From Bin75 sp965223955 (GTDB taxonomy: Bacteria > Nitrospirota > Nitrospiria > Nitrospirales > UBA8639): DNA of 64,000 bases. The stretch covers positions 1,240,001 through 1,304,000 of the forward strand of contig OZ245029.1 of NCBI GenBank assembly GCA_965223955.1. The letters are read 5' to 3'. The notes beneath the pieces are model-generated. The model worked only from the letters and a program-made list of their open reading frames with translations, made no database searches and was not told where the DNA came from. Of this stretch, positions 33,001 through 39,563 are shown in pieces (position 1 is the first letter of the stretch; every line of letters starts with the position of its first letter). Made by a program: the position numbers and the translations under genes.

Positions 33001-35307
33001 CTGCTGGCGGGGCGCGCGTGCGCGGTCTCCGGGGCGATCTGTACCCGGGGCGAGAACCGCAGACAGCTTGCCAACACGCCGACGGCCACGGTGGCCGGCC
33101 CCCCGGTCGTGCCCCTGACGGCGAACTTCGTGCAGAAGCCCTATGAGCATGACGGGGAGACGGCGTTCACGCTCCGGATCGCGTTCAGCGAGGGCATCGC
33201 GATCGGCTACCGGAGGTTCCGCGACCAGGCGGTGTCGGCGACCGGCGGGCGCGTGACCAAGGCGAAGCGGGTGGACCGGCGCAAGGACTTGTGGGAGGTG
33301 ACGGTGGAGCCCGACACCAATGAGGCGGTGACGCTCACGCTCGCCGGGGGCCGTACCTGCGGCACGGCGGGGGCGGTGTGCACCGGCGACGGGCGGGCGC
33401 TGTCGGCGGGGATCTCGACGACGGTCCTGGGTCCGCCGGGTCTCTCGGTGGCGGACGCGCGGGTCGACGAGGCGGCGGACGCGGTGCTGGACTTCGCGGT
33501 GAGCTTGAGCCGGGCGACGTCGGGCACGGTGGCGGTGGCCTATGCGACGGCCGACGGCAGTGCGACGGCGGGCTCGGACTACACGGCCACGGCTGGCACG
33601 CTGACGTTCGCGCCGGGCGAGACGGCGAAGACGGTGACGGTGCCGGTGCTGGACGATGCCCATGACGAGGGCGAGGAGACGCTGACGCTGCGGCTCACGA
33701 CCGCCACGGGGGCGGTGATCGCGGACGGCGAGGCGACGGGCACCATCAAGAACACGGATACCTTACAGCGGGCGTGGCTGGCGCGGTTCGGGCGCACGGC
33801 GGCCACGCACGTGACGGACGCGGTGGGGGAGCGGTTGCGGGCCGGCTCGGGCGCGTCCCATGTCACGGTGGGCGGCTACCGGCTGCCGCTGGGCCAGCGC
33901 GGGGCGATGGACGGCGCGGATGACGGCGTGTCGGGGGTGGAGCGGCTGGTCCTGGCGTTGGGACAGCGGCTGGGCTTGGGAACGGGAACGGCTCCAGCAG
34001 GAGCCGGCGGCGTGGCGGGTGCGGGGGGCTGGCCTGACGCGCCGGTCGCCACGGACCCGCGGCTGGGCCAAAGCCGGACACTCGATGTCGGGAATGCCGT
34101 GAATCTGCGGCAGGTCTTGTTGGGCAGTTCCTTCCGGCTGAGCTTGGGGGCGGCAGCCACCGGGTCGGCGGGCCCACGCCTGACGGCCTGGGGCCGGGTG
34201 GCCGGCACCACGTTCGACGGGCGGGAGGGCGACCTGTCTCTGAATGGCGACGTGCTCACGGGCACCGTGGGCGTGGATGGGGAATGGGACCGGCTGCTCG
34301 CCGGGCTCGCGGTCGCCCACAGCCGGGGTGACGGGGCCTTCACCAAGCCCGGGACCGCGGACCGCGGCCGGGGCGAGTTGGAGACCACCCTGACGAGCAT
34401 TCATCCCTACCTGCGCTATGCCGTGAACGACCGGCTGGCCATGTGGGGCGTGCTGGGGTACGGGCGGGGCCACATGGAGATGGAGCTGGACACCGGCGAG
34501 ACCCGGGAGACGGACATGGCTCTGGTGATGGGGGCCTTCGGGGGCCGGGGCATTCTGTTGCCGGCCGGCGAGACCGGGGGCTTCGAGCTGGCCACGCGGA
34601 CGGATGCCATGCTCACGCGCACGTCTTCGGACGCGGTGGCGGGCATGGCCTCAGCGGACGCGGAGGCACACCGGCTGCGGCTGGTCCTGGAAGGCTCGCG
34701 GGGGTTTGCGTGGCCCGAAGGCCGGCGCCTGACGCCGACGATGGAAGTCGGGCTGCGGCATGACTGGGGCGATGCGGAGACGGGGTTCGGCCTGGAACTG
34801 GGCGGCCGGGTGCACTACGCGGACCCGGCGTTGGGCCTGACCATTGACGCCGCGGTGCGGGGCCTGCTGGCGCATGAAGACGACGACTATCAGGAATGGG
34901 GCGCCAGCGGATCGCTGCGTCTCGCCCCGGGGGCCGGGGGCCAGGGCTTGGCCCTGACCCTGGCGCCGACGTGGGGCGCGGCCTCGAGTGGCGTGAACGG
35001 CCTGTGGTCCCGGCAGACCCCGGTGGGCCTGGCGCCCGAGGGTACCCGGCAGACCCCGGCCGGTCGGCTGAACGCGGAAATCGGCTATGGTGTGGCTGCG
35101 CCCTTCGGCACCGGCCTCCTGACCCCCTATGCGGGCACGGTGCTCTCGGAGGGCGCGGCCCGCACCTACCGGGTGGGCGGGCGCCTGCAGATGCGCGGTG
35201 GCTGGGCCACGGGCCTGGAACTGAACCTGGAAGGCACCCGCCAGGACCCGGCGGGCCAACAGCCGGTCAACCAGGGCCTCCGCCTCCAACTCACCTGGGG
35301 CTTCTGA
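30049..35307 (+). CDS. Large multidomain autotransporter adhesin
   Basis: A 1752-residue outer-membrane surface protein. A long N-terminus leads to a signal peptide (about 60-88: LAAAACLALVGVLLLPATAQA). Then come a beta-sandwich of the choice-of-anchor type (about 90-262), Calx-beta-like units, an SwmB-like unit (about 615-760, with VFTVTFSEPVRVTG), two LTAxFxxxPxxHDG domains, a canonical Calx-beta domain (near 1140-1235) and an autotransporter barrel (1241-1752) ending TWGF. A second start, ATG 30118 with GGAGG upstream, would shorten the N-terminus. Very GC-rich, like the paralog at 24554. The shared barrel suggests cassette duplication with passenger divergence. Adhesion to surfaces or hosts is a plausible role. 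Confidence 0.85.
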   Translation: MLARFVKRETSGFRPDSGPSVEAMTAPRLCGSNAARHRRLTACRPAGGFRAPACRTERLLRSARALAAAACLALVGVLLLPATAQAQAQEIVLVSNITEQYDGETSIFPPEFSLGDIEIGEKQGAQRFTTGPNTAGYVLQSVTLNLSVKSGEDQAVHVAIHENNSSGDPGAQLAVLDNPAGPIGGNRTYSALSTLSLVASTQYWVVLSNTATTSSGFNVSQTQSNDQTTTHGFSIRDTRHQGTPGSWTETLDFALRMEVRGTVAIPPLDVTLQLSADAVLENSPVTVTATVSPASPVAFTVTISAIPVTPATADDFTLSQNRELRFAANATESTGTVTIGPVDDDIPEPTDVVRVSGAVSNAAIPDPAGVTFSIVNDDPEALDIALGAPAAVDEDAGAAVVTVTLTTRENRAPMANIELYYAIGLGETATRGDDYTPPPGTDYGAIGVLIATVRPSAFSPNAAGTAWVAALSYTIGIIDDQEPERDETIMFAVEPADRQEPTHTITIRDNDATPAVSIAADNPTVVEEQPAVFTLTRTGATRSPLTVTVAVSEQADRDLLPDGAATALTVALENDRVAEPDGDLTVAVQAGAGYTPGAPSSATVTVEDGDTGTAPPTVTSVVVASMPYSGSTYRWGETIVFTVTFSEPVRVTGRPGLEVGLDNPAGASGSTVRAGFAGLSETEQVTGDSWPAPVSRYVHFSYSVRPFDRDANGVRVDANALRLASGDRIQSDETDTYAEFAHAALVTQSGHRVDGRETVDGETTAPVAGAGIRFVDTDGNPLELLANGTHRLSVPEGGEARYGLRLKTRPAHKVVVSHHYHTYGGDSDLTVQRNFSFDGSIRPETWDTQTAWVRVAAAQDDDAEAGERVFDNRAFSRDPNYHDLVLPDVVVVEADDEEKRSSQGQTAPPLTAAFEGLPEAHDGEDAFRVRVAFSEEIGIGFRSMRDDAFTVDGGEVTGARRVDGRHDLWEITVEPDSNEAMTITLLAGRACAVSGAICTRGENRRQLANTPTATVAGPPVVPLTANFVQKPYEHDGETAFTLRIAFSEGIAIGYRRFRDQAVSATGGRVTKAKRVDRRKDLWEVTVEPDTNEAVTLTLAGGRTCGTAGAVCTGDGRALSAGISTTVLGPPGLSVADARVDEAADAVLDFAVSLSRATSGTVAVAYATADGSATAGSDYTATAGTLTFAPGETAKTVTVPVLDDAHDEGEETLTLRLTTATGAVIADGEATGTIKNTDTLQRAWLARFGRTAATHVTDAVGERLRAGSGASHVTVGGYRLPLGQRGAMDGADDGVSGVERLVLALGQRLGLGTGTAPAGAGGVAGAGGWPDAPVATDPRLGQSRTLDVGNAVNLRQVLLGSSFRLSLGAAATGSAGPRLTAWGRVAGTTFDGREGDLSLNGDVLTGTVGVDGEWDRLLAGLAVAHSRGDGAFTKPGTADRGRGELETTLTSIHPYLRYAVNDRLAMWGVLGYGRGHMEMELDTGETRETDMALVMGAFGGRGILLPAGETGGFELATRTDAMLTRTSSDAVAGMASADAEAHRLRLVLEGSRGFAWPEGRRLTPTMEVGLRHDWGDAETGFGLELGGRVHYADPALGLTIDAAVRGLLAHEDDDYQEWGASGSLRLAPGAGGQGLALTLAPTWGAASSGVNGLWSRQTPVGLAPEGTRQTPAGRLNAEIGYGVAAPFGTGLLTPYAGTVLSEGAARTYRVGGRLQMRGGWATGLELNLEGTRQDPAGQQPVNQGLRLQLTWGF

Positions 35308-35801
35308 ATGAAGATGTCAGGTTACGCTTCGCTAACCTGACCTACGGGACTAAACCCTCTCCTCCCTGGTGGGAGAGGGTAGGGTGAGGGGGCGTTTTTT
35401 GTAGGGACAGGCCTGCGTGCCTGTCCTCTTGTTGTCATCCCCGACCCGATCGGGGATCCAGCGTCGTTTCTTTTCCCCCTCCTTCCGTCATCCCCGACCC
35501 CGATCGGGGATCCAGCGTCGTTTCTTTGTCTTTGTTTTGTGTAGGGGCCGCATCTCATGCAGCCCGGCCTCTCTTTGACCAGGGATGGCGCCGCTACAGA
35601 ATCAGGGAGTGACCACAAGAGAGGAATCCGGAAAGAAGGGCCGGTTTTTCCCTCCCTTTTGTAAGGGGAGGCTAGGTGGGGTAGAGGTATTCGGCCGCCT
35701 CTCATGCGGCCAACGGACAGCGCCATGAGATGGCGCCGCTACAGAAGAGGGGGAAGAGAGTAGGGACAGGCCTGCGTGCCTGTCCTCTTGCCGTCATCCC
35801 C
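35308..35801. repeat. Repeat block downstream of the second autotransporter
   Basis: No gene. GGTTACGCTTCGCTAACC inverted repeat (35316), C/G-rich hairpin (35357-35395), GTAGGGACAGGCCTGCGTGC (35400 and again 35760), GATCGGGGATCC units (35440-35520), a partial nested element with CCTCCCTTTTGTAAGG (35647) and GCGCCAT-type hairpins (35720-35745). Confidence 0.65.
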
Positions 35802-36070
35802 GTATGTGTTCAGTCATTCGTTGACAATTTCCACCGCTTCCTCCCGTGCCCCGGTTCCCCTCCTTTGCTTGTCCTGCCTGTCCTGAGCTTGTCGAAGGAA
35901 GCGTAGCCGAAGGATCAGGAGGGGTGAGGGGGCATTAGGCATGCCCCTGGCTTTGACCAGGGGTAGAGGCTATGACCATGACGGCGAACCCCCGTGCTCT
36001 ATGGACGGTTGGCTCTACCCCACCTACCTCCCCTTACAAAGGGGAGGAAAACGATGGCCCTTCTTTCCGA
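35802..36070 (-). repeat. Nested inverted-repeat element, inverted orientation
   Basis: The left edge GTATGTGTTCAGTCATTCGT is the reverse complement of the right end of the other copies. Inside are both CCTCCCC-type arms and a core whose reverse complement matches the copy at 20847-21136 almost base for base. The second outer end appears to be lost near 36070, where a GTAGGTCGGGTTAGCG repeat begins. Confidence 0.65.
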
Positions 36071-36185
36071 GCCCCGTAGGTCGGGTTAGCGAAGCGTAAC
36101 CCGACAGCCTCGCTGTGCGACGTGGCCTGCTCATGTCGGATTACGCGCTGCTAATCCGACCTGCTCCCCTCACCCCTTCTCGTTC

Positions 36186-36323
36186 TTCGTGACAATTTGT
36201 ACATATTGTTAATATGTTTATATTTCTTTCAATATTTTATTTTTTTAAACTTTGTAACATTCATGGTAAACTTTAAACTTATTAAACTATTTAACATTCA
36301 CCACATTTTTTAAACTTTTAACA
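36186..36323. repeat. AT-rich 138-bp element, copy B
   Basis: Second copy of the element at 29293-29430, the same length. TCTTTCAATATTTTATTTTT and the TTTAAACTT motifs are conserved, with scattered substitutions. It is preceded at 36071-36175 by the same GTAGGTCGGGTTAGCG and TCGGATTACGCGCTGCTAAT block that precedes copy A. Confidence 0.8.
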
Positions 36324-36464
36324 GCTTGACCCCTTCAAGAGGCTGGGCTATCCTATCGATGGCGTGCACTGGATTTCCGCCAAATAGGATTCTCTGGATT
36401 CCCGATTACAAACGTCGGGAATGACAGAGGGGAGACATCGGGAATGACAGAGGGGAGACGGCGA

Positions 36465-36698
36465 GAATTGTAGATGTTCAGTCATTCGTTGACAGAATAG
36501 GGGGCTGACTATCTTCCCCCTTTTCTGTAGCGGCGCCATCTCATGGCGCTTTCCGTTGGCCGCATGAGAGGCGGTCCTACACCTCTACCTCCCCTCACCC
36601 CTCCTTACAAAGGAGGGGCATGACGGAGCCCCCTCTCCCCACCTGTGGGAGAGGGCTGGGGTGAGGGGGAAATTGTCAACGAATGACTGAACACATAC
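36465..36698. repeat. Nested inverted-repeat element directly upstream of pup
   Basis: The left outer end GAATTGTAGATGTTCAGTCA starts at 36465. The right outer end TTGTCAACGAATGACTGAAC ends at 36698. Inside are GCGCCAT-ATGGCGC and CCGCATGAGAGGCGG-type hairpins, one CCTCCTTACAAAGGAGG arm and a C/G-rich hairpin. The right end is about 55 bp from the pup start codon, so it is likely part of the pup leader or promoter region. Confidence 0.7.
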
Positions 36699-36753
36699 AG
36701 GAATGACAGAAGGAAAAGCGTGCGTGTCTCCTTGAGAGCCGGGAGGTGGGGCC

Positions 36754-36951
36754 ATGGAAAGGCAGGAACAGAAATCCGAGGCAGCAAAAACTTCCTCCGA
36801 TGATCAGGAAGTCAAGCCGAATCCTCAGGTCATTGAAACCGGCAAGAAGCTTCAGGAGGACATCGATCATTTAGTTGATGAGATCGATGAGGTCCTGGAG
36901 GAAAATGCTGCCGAGTTCGTCAAGAATTACGTGCAGAAAGGGGGAGAGTAA
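36754..36951 (+). CDS. pup: Prokaryotic ubiquitin-like protein Pup
   Basis: A 65-residue small protein that is ligated to lysines of target proteins and directs them to the bacterial proteasome. The charged, disordered N-terminal half is followed by the helical region LVDEIDEVLEENAAEFVKNY and the C-terminus VQKGGE, closely resembling actinobacterial Pup (consensus DEIDxVLEENAxxFVxxYVQKGG). It ends in Glu, the ligation-ready form; Pup ending in Gln needs deamidation by Dop. A ribosome site GGGAGG lies upstream. None of dop, pafA, prcBA or mpa is in the neighbourhood, so those partners must be elsewhere or absent. Confidence 0.9.
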   Translation: MERQEQKSEAAKTSSDDQEVKPNPQVIETGKKLQEDIDHLVDEIDEVLEENAAEFVKNYVQKGGE

Positions 36952-37134
36952 CTCCTCTTTCTTCTCTTTTTTTACCGCCATCCATTCTTTCTTTTTTTGT
37001 TTCGCCAGGACAGCGTGGCTGGTTCATCGGCAAGGTTGGGCGCACGCACCCGGCCTTTCCGTTTGACACTCTTCGGATCAGTTCCTATGATCGCTGCTGT
37101 TCACGGTTCCTGCGACACACGTGAATCTCCGCCT

Positions 37135-38835
37135 ATGACGATGCTTTCACAAAATTGGCTGGTGCGTTCGGTCGAGCAGAAGCAGGTTGATGCCCTGGCT
37201 CTGGCCTTGGGCATCTCGCCCCTGACGGCGACGGTCTTGTGTGGAAGAGGCGTCGTCGAGCCTGATCAGGCCAAGGCCTGGCTCTCATCCCCCGGGGGCT
37301 TGACCCATGATCCGTTTGCGCTGCCTGATATGGAACGGGCCATCGACCGGCTTCACCTGGCCATTCAACGCGGTGAGCGGATCTGCTTTTATGGAGACTA
37401 TGACGTTGACGGCATGGCGGCCACGAGTCTGCACCTCCTTTTTTGGCGACGTGTCGGTGCCAAGGCGGAAGTCTATATTCCTCACCGGCAGGAGGAAGGG
37501 TATGGCCTGCAGGAAGGGGCCATTCGGAAACTGGCCGATACGGGCGTTTCCCTGTTGCTCACGGCGGATTGCGGAACCACCTCATACCGGGAGATCGAGG
37601 TGGCTCGTGGCTTGGGCATGGACGTCATTGTCACCGATCATCACCAGCTTCAATCCCGAATGCCTGAGCCGGTTGCGTTTATCAATCCGTACCGCCCGGA
37701 TTCCGTCTATCCTTTCCAGGGATTATGTTCCGGTGGCTTGGCCTACAAGGTTGTGGAAGCTTACGCACGGAAGTATGGAGCTGCGGGCGTATCGGTGGAG
37801 ACGTTTCGTGACCTGGTGGCGTTGTCTTCCATCGCCGATCTGGTTCCACTCCGGGATGAGAACCGGGTCCTGGTACGGGATGGGCTGGCCCAGGTCGCTC
37901 AGGGGACACGATGCGGGATTCGGGCGTTGACCCAAGACCTGGGCCTGAACGGGACGTGTTCGGCCGGCACGATTGGATTTCGGGTGGCCCCGCGTCTCAA
38001 TGCGGCCGGACGATTGGCCCATGCCGGGTTGGGCGTCAGGTTGCTCACCACGGAGTCCGAACCCGAGGCGCTTCAGCTTGCGCAACAGTTGGAGCAACTG
38101 AACCGTCAACGGCGACAGATTGAAGAAGAGATAACCAAGGAGGCGATTGCGCAGGTGGAGGCCGGTGACCAGCCGCACGCGATTGTGGTGGGCGCGGAAG
38201 GGTGGCATAGTGGCGTGATCGGCATTGTCGCGGCGCGGTTGGTGGAACGCTATCACCGTCCTGCGGTCGTGGTGGCGTTCGATCGGCATGGTACCGGGAA
38301 AGGGTCGGTCAGAAGCGTGGCCGGTTTCGACGTGTGCCAGGCCTTGCAGGAATGTCACCAGGACCTGGTGGCTTTCGGCGGGCATCCGATGGCAGCGGGT
38401 CTCACGGTCAGACAAGAAATGTTTACCGATTTCAGGCACAGGTTTTGGGGAGTCGCCGAGGGGTTGATGGATGCCAGGCTGCAAGTTCCCACCCTGGGCG
38501 TGGATGCGGCTGTTGCGCTTGCCGACGTTCAATTTCCCCTTCTCCGGGAATTGGAACAATTGCAACCCTTCGGGATGGGCAATCCTGAGCCGACCTTTAT
38601 GAGTCGAGGGATTTCGGTGCTGGAGAAACGGGTGGTCGGGGAGAATCATCTGAAATTGGTCGTTCGTCAGCACGGCTCTGTTCCCCTGGACAGTATCGGG
38701 TTTCGGATGGCCGGGCTCGCGAAAGACATCGATGCGGGAAACGGGCGGATTGACGCGGTCTTCAGTCCGGAGTTGAATCACTGGAAGGGATCGAGCCGCA
38801 TTCAACTCCGGCTGTGTGACATGCGGGTCGGGTGA
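37135..38835 (+). CDS. recJ: Single-stranded-DNA-specific exonuclease RecJ
   Basis: A 5'-3' ssDNA exonuclease in recombination and mismatch/base-excision repair. It has 566 residues from this start. Motifs are YGDYDVDGMAATSL (DHH motif I), TADCGTT, TDHHQ (DHH), GFRVAPRLNAAGRLAH, and GGHPMAAGL of the DHHA1 domain, then a C-terminal OB-like RecJ domain. The frame is open back to 36997; ATG 37135 is preferred because the protein then begins close to the family N-terminus (LSQNWLVRS), but ATG 37087 or 37141 are possible and no ribosome site decides. A pyrimidine-rich gap follows pup. Confidence 0.92.
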   Translation: MTMLSQNWLVRSVEQKQVDALALALGISPLTATVLCGRGVVEPDQAKAWLSSPGGLTHDPFALPDMERAIDRLHLAIQRGERICFYGDYDVDGMAATSLHLLFWRRVGAKAEVYIPHRQEEGYGLQEGAIRKLADTGVSLLLTADCGTTSYREIEVARGLGMDVIVTDHHQLQSRMPEPVAFINPYRPDSVYPFQGLCSGGLAYKVVEAYARKYGAAGVSVETFRDLVALSSIADLVPLRDENRVLVRDGLAQVAQGTRCGIRALTQDLGLNGTCSAGTIGFRVAPRLNAAGRLAHAGLGVRLLTTESEPEALQLAQQLEQLNRQRRQIEEEITKEAIAQVEAGDQPHAIVVGAEGWHSGVIGIVAARLVERYHRPAVVVAFDRHGTGKGSVRSVAGFDVCQALQECHQDLVAFGGHPMAAGLTVRQEMFTDFRHRFWGVAEGLMDARLQVPTLGVDAAVALADVQFPLLRELEQLQPFGMGNPEPTFMSRGISVLEKRVVGENHLKLVVRQHGSVPLDSIGFRMAGLAKDIDAGNGRIDAVFSPELNHWKGSSRIQLRLCDMRVG

Positions 38836-38847
38836 AGATGGTTATTT

Positions 38848-39058
38848 CCTCCCCTTTGTAAGGGGAGGCTGAGCTAGGCATGCCCCCGCGAAAGCGGGGG
38901 TGGGGTAGAGTCCCAAATATTGTAGCCGCGCCATCTCATGGCGCTTCTCCTTTGCCGCATAAGATGCGGCCGCTACAAATGCGTTCTACCTCCCCTACCC
39001 CCTCCTTACAAAGGAGGGGAATCAGGCGGGAATTGTCAACGAATTGGTGAACACATAC
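38848..39058. repeat. Nested inverted-repeat element, left end missing
   Basis: It starts with the inner arm CCTCCCCTTTGTAAGGGGAG right after recJ. It includes the CCCCCGC-GAAA-GCGGGGG hairpin, GCGCCAT/ATGGCGC and GCCGCAT/ATGCGGC hairpins and the second arm CCTCCTTACAAAGGAGG. It ends in the outer end TTGTCAACGAATTGGTGAAC. Next to it begins a duplicated piece of the relA 5' end. Confidence 0.7.
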
Positions 39059-39071
39059 AGGAAGACCCTTT

Positions 39072-39128
39072 ATGTCGCTGTCCAGTGTCACAGAGATTGA
39101 TGACCTGGTTGAGGAAAACTCGATGTGA
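39072..39128 (+). pseudogene. Duplicated fragment of the relA 5' end
   Basis: An 18-codon frame starting MSLSSVTEIDDLV matches the true relA start (MSLTSVTEIDDLI at 39564) and then diverges to a stop. The preceding 45 bp (outer end of the nested element plus CAGGAA) is duplicated as well. The total duplicated segment is about 39029-39104 versus 39520-39595. Confidence 0.8.
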
Positions 39129-39189
39129 TGGATCAGATTCGGCGTAATCCGGGCAATTCAAATCCAGACATGGAAAAACGGAGGAAGAT

Positions 39190-39417
39190 ATGCAAGCCAA
39201 CGAATTGATTCAAAAAGCTCAATTTGTCGTGGACCCCACTGGCAAGAAGCAGGCGGTGCAACTCGATTACGCGACCTGGAAAGCATTATTGAACCTACTG
39301 GAAGACATCGAAGACTTACAAGAGATCGACCGTGTCCGAGAGTCGGGTGATGAGTATGTTCCTTGGGAACAGGCCGAGGCGGAGTTACGAACGAACGGGA
39401 TACTACGGGATCAATGA
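39190..39417 (+). CDS. Small antitoxin-like protein
   Basis: A 75-residue protein resembling short Phd/RelB-type antitoxins that accompany RelE/ParE toxins: FVVDPTGKKQAVQLDYATWK, then an acidic helix LLEDIEDLQEIDRV and a C-terminal toxin-wrapping segment. A ribosome site GGAGGAAG precedes the ATG. Its 3' end overlaps, in another frame, the remnant of a RelE-type toxin, so the module no longer encodes a working toxin. The flanking DNA carries a relA-leader duplication on both sides. Confidence 0.7.
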   Translation: MQANELIQKAQFVVDPTGKKQAVQLDYATWKALLNLLEDIEDLQEIDRVRESGDEYVPWEQAEAELRTNGILRDQ

Positions 39418-39478
39418 TGAGGAACGGGTTGTCTCTGTTGATCGTGTCCTCCATAGAAGAAGGGCTTATCGGTCATGA
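39398..39478 (+). pseudogene. RelE/ParE-type toxin, C-terminal remnant
   Basis: In the frame offset by one from the antitoxin, the DNA reads GYYGINDEERVVSVDRVLHR and ends RRAYRS before a stop. This is the typical last part of RelE-family toxins (YRIDDExxxVxVxxVxHRxxAYR). The first 60 or so residues expected for such a toxin are missing; the antitoxin coding sequence runs straight into the fragment. A deletion fused the two genes. Confidence 0.7.
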
Positions 39479-39520
39479 AAGATGACCACCTTCCACAGCG
39501 ATGGACGTGTTGTGGAGCGG

Positions 39521-39553
39521 GAATTGTCAACGAATGAGTGAACACACACAGGA
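39521..39553 (+). promoter_or_regulatory. Nested-element outer end that carries the relA ribosome binding site
   Basis: GAATTGTCAACGAATGAGTG followed by AACACACACAGGAA is the right outer end of the nested repeat family, here without the rest of the element. Its terminal AGGA lies about 10 bases before the relA ATG at 39564 and is the only Shine-Dalgarno-like sequence there. Confidence 0.6.
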
Positions 39554-39563
39554 ATCCCCTTTT

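Noticed and set aside
35308..36753. CRISPR-like arrays among the dense repeats
   Set aside because: Repeat units differ in size and type, are mostly inverted hairpins, and show no regular spacers or cas genes.
36976..37000. Terminator after pup in the T-rich stretch
   Set aside because: There are runs of T and C but no stem-loop immediately before them.
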